Source of the DNA: an uncultured Bacteroidia bacterium
GTDB taxonomy: Bacteria > Bacteroidota > Bacteroidia > Bacteroidales > UBA932
Direction: 5' to 3'
Assembly: GCA_902795785.1 (NCBI GenBank)
Contig: CADBMK010000064.1
Coordinates: forward strand, 1-12,440
DNA: 12,440 nucleotides
Shown: piece by piece, positions 1 to 6,985 of the stretch
Layout: every line of letters starts with the position of its first letter
How positions within the stretch are numbered: position 1 is the stretch's first letter
The notes under the pieces: generated by a model
Told to the model about the DNA's origin: nothing
The model's input: the letters and a program-made list of their open reading frames with translations, nothing else
Databases searched by the model: none
Translations under genes and position numbers: made by a program

Positions 1-22
1 CCGATAAAACAGGATGAGCCAC

Positions 23-155
23 CTGCCGTACACTAGAGGGGCCCAAAATGTACGGAAGAGGATTTGACAACTCTGCCGTACACCAGAGGCCCCCAAAATG
101 TACGGAACGAGGTTTGACTGCTCTGCCGTACACCAGAGGGGCCTAAAATGTACGG
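23..155. repeat. Three-copy direct repeat array, 33-bp unit at 50-bp period
   Basis: Units lie at 23-55, 73-105 and 123-155, so the period is exactly 50 bp. Each unit begins CTGCCGTACAC and ends AAAATGTACGG. The arms CCGTACA and TGTACGG form a perfect 7-bp inverted repeat around a 16-nt centre. The arms are identical in all three copies; the few differences (at 34, around 90-91 and at 142) all lie in the centre. The two 17-nt intervals (56-72, 106-122) are themselves related, sharing a TTTGAC core, so this is a degenerate 50-bp tandem repeat. No fourth unit is visible on either side. Function is unknown; a protein-binding array, a structured RNA or a repetitive intergenic element are all possible. 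Confidence 0.85.
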
Positions 156-179
156 GAGAAGGGAGGTGGGCTGGTACGG

Positions 180-225
180 CCGGAGCCCGTGGCCGCCCGC
201 GGCCTCGTGGAGGGCACTGAAAAAG
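180..225 (+). repeat. Left 46-bp inverted repeat of the IS
   Basis: This is the exact reverse complement of 1912-1957. It is GC-rich in its outer two thirds and ends inward with GGGCACTGAAAAAG. It contains an internal dyad, GGCCGC-CC-GCGGCC, at 191-204. Outward, bases 171-179 continue to match the right side with two mismatches. Confidence 0.9.
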
Positions 226-246
226 TCTCTCTGAGCACGGCGTAAT

Positions 247-289
247 TACCCAGCGAATTATCGATAATTATTTGGTAGTTTGCTGGGTA
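247..289 (+). terminator. Hairpin at the upstream end of the IS, possible readthrough block
   Basis: TACCCAGC (247-254) pairs with GCTGGGTA (282-289). The stem can be extended inward by six further pairs, two of them G-T. A T-rich stretch (290-301) follows. A terminator-like hairpin between the IS end and the transposase gene would stop transcripts entering from outside, a known way IS elements limit their own expression. The structure is visible; the role is inferred. The candidate transposase promoter overlaps its 3' side. Confidence 0.45.
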
Positions 290-302
290 TTTTGTATCTT
301 TA
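271..302 (+). promoter_or_regulatory. Candidate transposase promoter
   Basis: TTTG (271-274), 20 bases, then TATCTTTA (295-302), one base off the Bacteroidetes TAnnTTTG element. Transcription would start near 307, giving a leader of about 18 nt before the ATG at 325. Confidence 0.4.
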
Positions 303-324
303 AGTAGTTGATTGATAATCACTT

Positions 325-1791
325 ATGCTTAATACTCAGCAGGAAATCAAGTTTAGCGAGCACGCTATTCTCTATGATATTCTCATTCCGAAGGACAATA
401 AATACCGTCTTATCGATGAGCTTATTGACTTTAGTTTCATCTACGATGAGCTGAAAGACAAGTATTGCTTAGACAATGGCCGTACGGCAGCAGATCCAAT
501 AATGCTGTTCAAATATCTCATGATAAAGGCCATTGAGAATATGTCGGATGTGGACGTGGTGGAACACTCTCGTTATGATCTTTCATATAAGCGTTTTCTT
601 GGGCTGATGCCGGAGGATGATGTCATTGATCCAAGTCTTCTTACCAAGTTCAGACGCCAGCGACTTAAGGATGTGAATCTTTTGGACATGTTGATTGGCA
701 AGACCGTTGGAGTCGCTATGGAGAACGGAATCATCAAGACAAAGACAATCATAGTGGATGCGACCCATACAATCTCGAGAGCCAATGCCTTGTCTCCGAT
801 AGATGTTCTGAAACTTCGTAGCAAGGAAGTCAGAGACAGAATACGCAAGTGGCCTGGCAATGAGGGCATAGAACTTCCAGCACCCAACAATGATGATAAT
901 CTGCTGCATGAACTTGACAGTTGCGAGGCTCTTCTCTCGATCGTAATGGCTGACCCTATGCTGCGCGAGAATCCGGCTTTCAAGGAAGCCATAAACTATC
1001 TGGCAGAGGGTGTGGATGATGTGCGTCATCATCACTCAATCTCCTATGATCGCGAGGCCAGGGTTGGGCACAAGTCGGCGGAGACGTCTTTCATTGGATA
1101 CAAGACTCACATTGCTATGACTCCTGAACGCATCATCACGGCAGCTACCGTCACTACTGGAGAAAAGGATGACGGAAAGCAATTGCCCGACTTGGTGACA
1201 AAGACACAGGATGTGGGCATTGATGTAGACACTGTAGTTGGAGATGCTGCATACTCTGGCAAGGACAATCTGAACATGGCAAAAGAGAACGGCATGCAGA
1301 TAGTCGCCAAGCTTAACGGCATGATTACTCAGGGACACATGAGTGCAAGAACCGACTTTGACAGCTTGTTCGAGTACAACAAAGATGCGGATCGATATAT
1401 CTGCCCAGCAGGTGTGATGTCCACGAAAGGTACCGTGGGACGGTATAAAGATAAACCTAATAAAAGTTGTCGGGTTCGTTACAGGTGGAGAGCAACGGCC
1501 TGCAGCACATGTGCAATGATGAATGAGTGTCTGCATGATTGTAAAACAAAAGCCATAAACATCCGAGTACTATCAGACAGCCACCGAGAACAGATGGAGT
1601 TCCAGAAAAGTCAAAAGTTCAGGGAACTATCTCGCGAGAGATACAAGATAGAAGCGAAGAACGCCGAACTTAAGAATGCACATGGATATGATAGAGCCGA
1701 CTCATACGGGATATCGGCGATGGAACTGCAGGGTGCTGTAACAATCTTTGTAGTAAATCTCAAGAGAATAATGAAGATGATGGCAAAATAG
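325..1791 (+). CDS. IS1182-family transposase
   Basis: This DDE transposase of 488 aa catalyses strand transfer of the surrounding IS. The N-terminal part (about 25-125) resembles the DUF772-type domain of IS5/IS1182-like transposases. The RNase H-like core shows the first Asp in IIVDATHT (D145), the second in VVGDAAYSG (D307), and a candidate third acidic residue in RYKIEAKNAELK (E443, with E448 as alternative). The GYKTH and GEKDDGKQL stretches (about 258-286) sit between the first two, as in this family. A cysteine-rich stretch (C360, C382, C393, C396, C402, C406) may form a zinc-binding knuckle. The gene starts at ATG with no in-frame stop or frameshift, so it may encode an active enzyme. 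Base composition is more AT-rich than the core genes to the right. Family assignment is confident; activity is inferred. Confidence 0.92.
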   Translation: MLNTQQEIKFSEHAILYDILIPKDNKYRLIDELIDFSFIYDELKDKYCLDNGRTAADPIMLFKYLMIKAIENMSDVDVVEHSRYDLSYKRFLGLMPEDDVIDPSLLTKFRRQRLKDVNLLDMLIGKTVGVAMENGIIKTKTIIVDATHTISRANALSPIDVLKLRSKEVRDRIRKWPGNEGIELPAPNNDDNLLHELDSCEALLSIVMADPMLRENPAFKEAINYLAEGVDDVRHHHSISYDREARVGHKSAETSFIGYKTHIAMTPERIITAATVTTGEKDDGKQLPDLVTKTQDVGIDVDTVVGDAAYSGKDNLNMAKENGMQIVAKLNGMITQGHMSARTDFDSLFEYNKDADRYICPAGVMSTKGTVGRYKDKPNKSCRVRYRWRATACSTCAMMNECLHDCKTKAINIRVLSDSHREQMEFQKSQKFRELSRERYKIEAKNAELKNAHGYDRADSYGISAMELQGAVTIFVVNLKRIMKMMAK

Positions 1792-1840
1792 GCGGTGATA
1801 ATCCCAATATCCCGCAAATCAACTCTCTGAGAATCGAATA

Positions 1841-1879
1841 ATCCGGCACAATCTGAAATAACATCAAGTTGTGCCGGAT
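1841..1879 (+). terminator. Hairpin downstream of the transposase
   Basis: ATCCGGCACAA (1841-1851) and TTGTGCCGGAT (1869-1879) form a perfect 11-bp stem with a 17-nt loop, 49 bases after the transposase stop. The following bases (ATTGTATTGTC) are only moderately T-rich, so termination is plausible rather than certain. The rest of 1792-1911 shows nothing else recognisable. Confidence 0.5.
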
Positions 1880-1911
1880 ATTGTATTGTCAAGGACTTAT
1901 TAAAAGCTACC

Positions 1912-1957
1912 CTTTTTCAGTGCCCTCCACGAGGCCGCGGGCGGCCACGGGCTCCGG
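1912..1957 (-). repeat. Right 46-bp inverted repeat of the IS
   Basis: This is the exact reverse complement of 180-225, beginning CTTTTTCAGTGCCC and ending CACGGGCTCCGG. Bases 1958-1966 (ACGAACCAG) still mirror 171-179 with two mismatches. Bases 1967-2062 contain no gene or motif that I recognise. Confidence 0.9.
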
Positions 1958-2062
1958 ACGAACCAGTCTGCTGCCAAGCCAGCCGGCAAAGAAGAGAGTC
2001 CTAACAAGGAGGGATGGGGCAAAGGGAAACGGGAGCATGAACAAAATGGCAATTATATCAAC

Positions 2063-2098
2063 AAAAAAGAGAGGACGAAAAATCGTTCTCTCTTTTTT
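2063..2098 (-). terminator. Strong hairpin terminator of tRNA-His
   Basis: A 15-bp stem (2063-2077 with 2084-2098, one G-T pair) closes a 6-nt loop. Its outer arms are an A6 run and a T6 run, so it can end transcription in either direction. It begins four bases beyond the 3' end of the minus-strand tRNA-His gene and is probably its terminator. It also shields the tRNA from the IS side. Confidence 0.75.
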
Positions 2099-2102
2099 GA
2101 AG

Positions 2103-2176
2103 GGTGCGAGATGGGGCTCGAACCCACGACACTCGGAACCACAATCCGATGCTCTACCAACTGAACTACTCGCACC
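2103..2176 (-). tRNA. tRNA-His (anticodon GTG)
   Basis: The 74-nt cloverleaf reads on the minus strand. The acceptor stem has eight pairs (GGTGCGAG with CTCGCACC), i.e. it includes the extra G-1:C73 pair that is the identity mark of bacterial tRNA-His. The D arm contains TTCAGTTGGTAGAGC. The anticodon stem TCGGA/TCCGA encloses TTGTGGT with anticodon GTG. The T arm carries GGTTCGAGCC. The 3' CCA is not encoded (CTT follows C73) and must be added after transcription. Confidence 0.95.
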
Positions 2177-2188
2177 ATGTTGGGAGTG

Positions 2189-2218
2189 CAAAGGTACAAA
2201 AATTATTGTTTCATGCAA
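2189..2218 (-). promoter_or_regulatory. tRNA-His promoter
   Basis: On the minus strand, TTG (2218-2216), 19 bases, then TACCTTTG (2196-2189). This matches the Bacteroidetes -33/-7 pattern. The predicted start is about 6-8 bases before the mature tRNA 5' end. Confidence 0.6.
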
Positions 2219-2265
2219 TAAGTGTTTAAAAAAATTTAGTTATTCACCTTATTGATATTTATGCA

Positions 2266-2273
2266 TATCTTTA
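2266..2273 (+). promoter_or_regulatory. Weak candidate -7 element for the carboxyltransferase gene
   Basis: TATCTTTA is one base off TAnnTTTG and lies 20 bases before the ATG at 2294. No good -33 TTTG lies at the right distance, so this is tentative. Confidence 0.3.
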
Positions 2274-2293
2274 CGGGACTGAATCGTTTAAAT

Positions 2294-4075
2294 ATGGCAA
2301 AAGAGATAAAATTCTCCCTCGTTTACAGGGATATGTGGCAGTCCTCAGGTAAATATGTACCGAGAGTTGACCAACTTGTAGAAGTTGCACCTGCTATCAT
2401 AGACATGGGGTGCTTTGACAGAGTTGAAACAAACGGCGGCGCGTTTGAACAGGTAAACCTCCTATTTGGAGAAAATCCTAACATTGCCGTAAGAAAATGG
2501 ACGGCACCTTTCAACAAGGCGGGCATACAGACCCACATGCTCGAGAGAGGACTCAACGCCCTTAGAATGAACCCGGTTCCTGCAGATGTCCGTGAACTCA
2601 TGTTCAAGGTCAAATGCAAGCAGGGCACCAACATTGCCAGATCCTTCTGCGGGCTCAACGACCCGAGAAACCTCAGGCTTTCTGTGGAGTACGCCAAGAA
2701 GGGAGGCATGATTTCACAGGTTGCCCTCTCAATAACCAACTCGCCGGTCCACACCGTGGAATACTATATGGGTGTGGTTGACCAGGTGGTTGCCTTCGGC
2801 GCCGACGAAATCTGTCTGAAGGACATGGCCGGAATCGGAAGGCCTACCTTCCTTGCAGAACTTACAAAAGAAATCAAGACAAACTATCCTCATATTAAGG
2901 TTCAGTATCACGGCCATACTGGCCCTGGCTTCTCCCCTGCCTCAATGCTTGAGGTTGCAAGGGCGGGAGCCGACTATCTGGACGTAGCCGTTGAACCGCT
3001 CTCCTGGGGCAAGGTTCATCCTGATGTCATTACAATACGCGAGATGCTCAAGGCTGATGGTTTCCTCGTAAAGGACATCAACATGGACGCCTATATGGAA
3101 GTGAGACGCCTCACCCAGAAATTCATAGACGACTTCCTCGGCTACTGGATCAACCCTAGCAATGCCAAGATGACTTCACTCCTGGTAGGATGCGGTCTTC
3201 CAGGCGGAATGATGGGCTCAATGATGGCCGACCTCAAGGGATTCCAGAACGCAATAAACGCAGCAGAACGTGCCCACGGCAGACCAGAAATCAGCCTTGA
3301 CACCCTAATGGTCAAGCTCTTCGACGAAGTCTGCTACGTATGGCCACGCCTCGGCTATCCGCCACTCGTAACTCCTTTCAGCCAGTACGTGAAGAACACG
3401 GCGCTGATGAACCTGATGAACACCCTCAACGGCAAACCGCGCTGGACTACCATCGACGAGGACACCTGGGGAATGATCCTGGGCAAGATGGGAAAACTTC
3501 CTGGACCTCTGGCACCGGAAATCGTACAGCTTGCAAAGGAGAAGGGCCTGGAGTTCTACACCGGCAACCCTCAGGACGAGTATCCTGACGAACTTCCTAA
3601 GTTCAGGCAGATGATGAAGGAAGAAGGCTGGGACGAAGGAGAGGATCAGGAAGAACTCTTCGAGTTTGCAATGCACGAGCGCCAGTACCGCGACTACAAG
3701 TCAGGAGTTGCCAAGGAGCGCTTCAACGCAGAGCTTGCAGACCTGAAGGCAAAGGCAGGCGCTCCTATCGTAGTCAAGAGACCTGTAGTCGAGATGCCTA
3801 ACGTGGATATTGAAGAATACACCAGGAAATTCCCTGACGCCATTCCGTTCCAGGCCGGCTCAAAAGGCAAGGTCCTGTGGCAGATTGACGTGGATGACGA
3901 CTCCTCAGCACCGGCAACGGGCTCCCCGGTAAAAGCCGGAGAACCCGTATGCTACTTGGAAACACATTATGGTATTGAGGAAGTGCCAGCCGCCAAGGAT
4001 GCCCGCATCGTTGCGGTGTTCGCCCATCAGGGCGACAAGGTTGAGAAGGGGCAGATCCTGGGACTCATCCAATAG
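2294..4075 (+). CDS. Carboxyltransferase subunit, oxaloacetate decarboxylase alpha / pyruvate carboxylase B type
   Basis: Family members move a carboxyl group between oxaloacetate (or pyruvate) and carboxybiotin, in Na+-pumping oxaloacetate decarboxylase or two-subunit pyruvate carboxylase. The start is the ATG at 2294, giving 593 aa; relatives begin at this point (KEIKFSLVYRDMW), and the 14 extra upstream codons look non-coding. The HMGL-like TIM barrel shows RDMWQS (about 12-17), KDMAG (176-180; K176 fits the carbamylated metal-binding Lys) and YHGHTGPG with metal ligands H206 and H208. A PYC/OADA-type domain fills about 285-470. The C-terminus (about 539-593) looks like a biotinyl/lipoyl barrel, ending GDKVEKGQILGLIQ. 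At the expected EAMK(M) biotin site it reads ETHYG, so the acceptor lysine is replaced by Tyr (Y559). A separate biotin carrier would then be needed. No beta or gamma decarboxylase subunit gene is adjacent. Confidence 0.88.
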   Translation: MAKEIKFSLVYRDMWQSSGKYVPRVDQLVEVAPAIIDMGCFDRVETNGGAFEQVNLLFGENPNIAVRKWTAPFNKAGIQTHMLERGLNALRMNPVPADVRELMFKVKCKQGTNIARSFCGLNDPRNLRLSVEYAKKGGMISQVALSITNSPVHTVEYYMGVVDQVVAFGADEICLKDMAGIGRPTFLAELTKEIKTNYPHIKVQYHGHTGPGFSPASMLEVARAGADYLDVAVEPLSWGKVHPDVITIREMLKADGFLVKDINMDAYMEVRRLTQKFIDDFLGYWINPSNAKMTSLLVGCGLPGGMMGSMMADLKGFQNAINAAERAHGRPEISLDTLMVKLFDEVCYVWPRLGYPPLVTPFSQYVKNTALMNLMNTLNGKPRWTTIDEDTWGMILGKMGKLPGPLAPEIVQLAKEKGLEFYTGNPQDEYPDELPKFRQMMKEEGWDEGEDQEELFEFAMHERQYRDYKSGVAKERFNAELADLKAKAGAPIVVKRPVVEMPNVDIEEYTRKFPDAIPFQAGSKGKVLWQIDVDDDSSAPATGSPVKAGEPVCYLETHYGIEEVPAAKDARIVAVFAHQGDKVEKGQILGLIQ

Positions 4076-4096
4076 TAAAAACCATCTAATTATCAC

Positions 4097-5383
4097 TTAA
4101 ATCTGTGCGAAGGCCTGATCGAGATCGGCGATAATATCGTCGATGTGCTCGGTACCTATTGAAAGGCGGACCGTCGTAGGGGTAATATGCTGCTGAGCCA
4201 GCTCCTCAGGAGTCATCTGAGAATGGGTTGTAGTGTAAGGATGGATAACCAGTGACTTCACGTCAGCCACATTTGCAAGAAGCGAGAATATCTTGAGGGA
4301 ATCGATGAACTTCCAGGTGTCTTCCTGTGTGCCCTTAATCTCGAATGTGAAGATTGAGCCAGCTCCGTTAGGGAAATATTTCTTGTAAAGTTCGTGATCA
4401 GGATGAGAAGGGATTGAAGGATGATTTACCTTTGCAACCTTAGGGTTCTTGGAAAGATATTCCACTACCTTGAGGGCGTTTTCAACGTGACGCTCGATTC
4501 TCAGAGGGAGTGACTCCACGCCCTGAAGGAGAATCCACGCATTGAAAGGAGAGATTGTGGCTCCGGTATCGCGGAGGATGACGGCACGGATTCTGGTTAC
4601 ATAGGCAGCAGCGCCTGCCACGTCGGCGAAGATTGCGCCATGGTAGCTTGGATCAGGCTTTGCGAGTGAAGGATACCTGTCTGCGTGTTCCTTCCAGTTG
4701 AATTTTCCGGAATCCACGATGACTCCGCCGAGTGAAGAGCCATGACCGCCGATGAACTTGGTTGCGGAATGAACCACTACGTCAGCTCCATGCTCGATAG
4801 GACGGATGACGAACGGAGTTCCGAAGGTGTTGTCCACGATGAAGACGATTCCGTGACGGTGAGCCACTTCGGCCACTGCATCAAGGTTGGTCACATCTGA
4901 ATTAGGGTTGCCGAATGTCTCAGCGTAAATCACCTTGGTATTAGGACGAATAGCTTTTTCAAGGGCCTCGAGGTCATTTACATTTACAATAGTATTGGTA
5001 ATGCCTGAATCCGCGAGGGTATGGGTGATAAGGTTGAATGAACCGCCGTAGAGGTTGTCAGCCGCAACGATGTGGTCACCTGTCCTTACGATATTCTGGA
5101 GGGCATAAGTCACTGCTGCTGCGCCGGATGCAACGGCGAGGGCTGCCACACCGCCTTCAAGGGCGGCGATTCTCTTCTCAAACACATCCTGTGTTGAATT
5201 GGTAAGGCGGCCGTAGATGTTACCAGCGTCACGAAGTCCGAAACGGTCGGCAGCATGCTGGCTGTTTCTGAACACATAAGATGTAGTCTGGTAGATTGGA
5301 ACCGCGCGAGAGTCTGTTGCTGGATCTGGGGTCTCCTGTCCTACATGGAGGGCGAGGGTTTCAAGATGTAAATTGTTGCTCAT
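4097..5383 (-). CDS. metY: O-acetylhomoserine sulfhydrylase (O-acetylhomoserine aminocarboxypropyltransferase)
   Basis: This cytoplasmic PLP enzyme of the Cys/Met metabolism family joins O-acetylhomoserine and sulfide to give homocysteine for methionine synthesis. The protein has 428 aa, a normal length for MetY. The N-terminus (LHLETLALHVGQ followed by SRAVPIYQTTSYVF) is typical of the MetY branch. Seen: NIYGRLTNST (Y57 and R59, phosphate contacts from the partner subunit), VASGAAA (84-90), VDNTF (D184, ring nitrogen contact) and SATKFIGGHG with the PLP Schiff-base lysine K209. The ATG at 5383 is well placed behind a promoter about 45 bases upstream. The stop lies 21 bases from the end of the convergent carboxyltransferase gene, with no obvious terminator between. 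Cystathionine gamma-synthase or lyase is the main alternative but fits less well. Confidence 0.92.
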   Translation of the reverse strand: MSNNLHLETLALHVGQETPDPATDSRAVPIYQTTSYVFRNSQHAADRFGLRDAGNIYGRLTNSTQDVFEKRIAALEGGVAALAVASGAAAVTYALQNIVRTGDHIVAADNLYGGSFNLITHTLADSGITNTIVNVNDLEALEKAIRPNTKVIYAETFGNPNSDVTNLDAVAEVAHRHGIVFIVDNTFGTPFVIRPIEHGADVVVHSATKFIGGHGSSLGGVIVDSGKFNWKEHADRYPSLAKPDPSYHGAIFADVAGAAAYVTRIRAVILRDTGATISPFNAWILLQGVESLPLRIERHVENALKVVEYLSKNPKVAKVNHPSIPSHPDHELYKKYFPNGAGSIFTFEIKGTQEDTWKFIDSLKIFSLLANVADVKSLVIHPYTTTHSQMTPEELAQQHITPTTVRLSIGTEHIDDIIADLDQAFAQI

Positions 5384-5426
5384 AGAATTATGTTTTTATT
5401 TGTTCTTGCTTGTCATTAATTCTATG
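5381..5426 (-). promoter_or_regulatory. 10-bp inverted repeat around the metY start
   Basis: CATAGAATTA (5381-5390) and TAATTCTATG (5417-5426) are perfect inverted copies separated by 26 bases. The left arm includes the metY start codon, and the right arm abuts the -7 element. It could be a DNA operator or, if the transcript starts far enough upstream, an RNA hairpin covering the start codon. Its role is inferred only. Confidence 0.35.
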
Positions 5427-5457
5427 CAAAGGTATGTATGATGGAATAAACCTCCAA
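5427..5457 (-). promoter_or_regulatory. metY promoter
   Basis: On the minus strand, TTG (5457-5455), 20 bases, then TACCTTTG (5434-5427), matching the Bacteroidetes consensus. The start would be near 5421, giving a leader of about 38 nt. It lies back to back with the lrp promoter. Confidence 0.6.
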
Positions 5458-5461
5458 GAAA

Positions 5462-5493
5462 TTTTGGAAATTAAGAAAACTATGCTAAATTTG
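5462..5493 (+). promoter_or_regulatory. lrp-type regulator promoter
   Basis: TTTTG (5462-5466), exactly 19 bases, then TAAATTTG (5486-5493). This is one of the best promoter matches in the window. It is separated from the opposing metY promoter by only 4 bases. Confidence 0.6.
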
Positions 5494-5621
5494 CATAATT
5501 ATTAGAAAAACAGGCTGTTTTAGAAGATACAACCTCCGAAGATTTGGAAAAATTTTCCTCGGGTTTTCTAAGGCAGCGCAAAATTAACTCAATTTTTAAG
5601 AAAACCAAAAATACTGAAATC

Positions 5622-6098
5622 GTGAAAAGTATATCAGAAGGAAAACTCGACAACATCGATCTGATGATCCTCAGGAATCTTCAGCAGAATGCCAGACTCA
5701 CAACAAAAGAGCTCGCTACAATAGTTAATCTCTCAACCACACCAGTGTTTGAGCGTTTGAAAAGACTCGAGCGTGACGGCTTTATAAAGAAATATGTGGC
5801 CATCCTCGACGCCGACAAACTCGGACAGGGATTCATCGTGTTCTGCTGCGTCAAGCTCAAACAGATGAACAAGGAGATAGCCACAAATTTTGTAGGAGTA
5901 ATCAAAGACATCCCGCAGGTTACGGAATGTTATAATGTATCCGGCGAATTCGACTACATGCTCAAGATACACGCTCCTGACATGAAGTACTACAATGAAT
6001 TCATCCTTAATGTACTCGGAACTATCGACTCTATCGGATCAATCCAGAGCACATTTGTAATGAACGAGATCAAGCAGTCTTACGGCTTTGCTCTCTAA
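5622..6098 (+). CDS. Lrp/AsnC family transcriptional regulator
   Basis: A DNA-binding regulator of the leucine-responsive/feast-famine family, usually dimers or octamers that sense amino acids. From the GTG at 5622 it has 158 aa, the normal size. A longer reading from a TTG at 5544 adds 26 basic residues with no family counterpart, so the GTG is preferred. The N-terminal winged helix-turn-helix spans about 9-57 (LDNIDLMILRNLQ ... RLTTKELA ... VFERLKRLERDGFI). The C-terminal RAM (ligand and oligomerisation) domain spans about 70-150 and includes the SGEFDYMLKI stretch. Its divergent orientation from metY, with adjacent promoters, makes metY and its own gene plausible targets. The ligand cannot be read from the sequence. 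Its stop codon overlaps that of the convergent HAD gene by 4 bp. Confidence 0.9.
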   Translation: MKSISEGKLDNIDLMILRNLQQNARLTTKELATIVNLSTTPVFERLKRLERDGFIKKYVAILDADKLGQGFIVFCCVKLKQMNKEIATNFVGVIKDIPQVTECYNVSGEFDYMLKIHAPDMKYYNEFILNVLGTIDSIGSIQSTFVMNEIKQSYGFAL

Positions 6099-6985
6099 TC
6101 CTTACGGGATTCAATTAACATTTCTCCGAATTCCTTGATGTCGCGGACGATGAAATCCGGCGGGAAGAATTCTGGTGCCGGATTATTTCTGGCATCGTCT
6201 GCGACTTTCAATGCCGTCTCAACGGTCGTTTCACCGGAAAGGACAAGTACACCTACGGCACCGGCATTATGAGCCATGGCCGTATCAGTATAGATTCTGT
6301 CTCCGATCATTGCAACCTCATCAGGCTGAAGTCCAAGCTTATGCATGATTCCCTGGAGCATTGTCGGATCCGGTTTACCAAGGACGATATCCGGCTTTCG
6401 TCCACTGGCCCACTCAATGCACTTCTGCAGTGAACCGCAATCAACCAGAATAGTCTTCTGATCAGTAGGACAGACCCTGTCGGGATTGGTGGCCACATAA
6501 GGGATACCCTGGGAAGCCCACCAGGTTGCACGGCAGAGACGGGAATACTCCAAAGTCGGATCAAACGCAACCACCAGCACATCCGGAACGTCTTCCGGAT
6601 CATCAGCACAGGCCACGAACCCGGCCTTCTCAAACTGGCTTACCATTGAAGGAGTACCAAGCATAAAAAGCCTTCTGGCGGAAGGAAATTTCTCCTTTAT
6701 ATAATCTATGGCCGCAAGGGAGGTTGTATACATATTGTCTTCAGTTGCAGGAACGCCCATACCGGCAAGTTTGGAAATGTAGTCTGCAACCGATTTCGTC
6801 GGGTTGTTGGTAAGGAAAGAATGTCCCACCCCTGCTTTCTCAGTTGATTCGAGGAATTCAACAGTGAAAGGGAACAAATTGCTTCCAAGATATATGGTAC
6901 CGTCCATATCGAGTGCCATATACTTTATTTTTCTGAGCTTAGCTTTCTGCTGAGGGGTAAGGGTCTTGTTGTAATTTTCTTTCAT
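6095..6985 (-). CDS. HAD-IIA family phosphatase (NagD/AraL-like)
   Basis: A cytoplasmic haloacid-dehalogenase-type phosphohydrolase of 296 aa, probably acting on a small sugar phosphate, glycerol phosphate or nucleotide. The start is the ATG at 6985; a TTG at 7006 lies inside the likely -7 promoter element and is rejected. All HAD motifs are present: DMDGT (D27 nucleophile, D29 acid/base), FLTNNPTKS (T59/N60), GKPDP (K204) and IGDRIYTD (D229, D234). The large C2-type cap between motifs II and III (about 80-195) fits subclass IIA. The substrate is not predictable from these motifs. It is divergent from an organophosphate antiporter, which suggests a link to uptake of phosphorylated solutes. 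Its 3' end overlaps the Lrp-family gene by 4 bp. Confidence 0.88.
   Translation of the reverse strand: MKENYNKTLTPQQKAKLRKIKYMALDMDGTIYLGSNLFPFTVEFLESTEKAGVGHSFLTNNPTKSVADYISKLAGMGVPATEDNMYTTSLAAIDYIKEKFPSARRLFMLGTPSMVSQFEKAGFVACADDPEDVPDVLVVAFDPTLEYSRLCRATWWASQGIPYVATNPDRVCPTDQKTILVDCGSLQKCIEWASGRKPDIVLGKPDPTMLQGIMHKLGLQPDEVAMIGDRIYTDTAMAHNAGAVGVLVLSGETTVETALKVADDARNNPAPEFFPPDFIVRDIKEFGEMLIESRKD

Larger units (their letters stand above)
180..1957 (+). mobile_element. IS1182-family insertion sequence
   Basis: A single intact transposase gene is enclosed by a perfect 46-bp inverted repeat (180-225 and 1912-1957). With two mismatches the repeat can be extended outward to about 171 and 1966. 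The element is then about 1.78-1.80 kb, a size that fits one ORF of 488 codons plus short ends. Inside the repeats the two ends are unrelated (a leader with hairpin on the left, a hairpin after the gene on the right). No clear target-site duplication is visible just outside the repeats, so the exact boundaries are inferred. The true tips may lie within the 46-bp repeat, with the outer GC-rich part belonging to a palindromic target. The intact ORF and perfect repeats suggest a fairly recent insertion. Confidence 0.75.

Noticed and set aside
23..155. CRISPR array
   Set aside because: The intervals are only 17 nt, are related to each other rather than unique, there are only three units, and no cas gene is nearby.
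156..179. Target-site duplication of the IS
   Set aside because: Bases before about 171 and after about 1966 show no matching direct repeat; the only similarity is the continued inverted repeat.
1869..2255. 128-codon open frame across the IS right end and tRNA-His
   Set aside because: It runs through the inverted repeat, the terminator and the antisense of the tRNA, and has no protein-like features.
5544..5621. 26-residue N-terminal extension of the Lrp-family protein from a TTG codon
   Set aside because: Typical family proteins start just before the helix-turn-helix, and the extension is basic and low in complexity; the GTG at 5622 gives the usual length.
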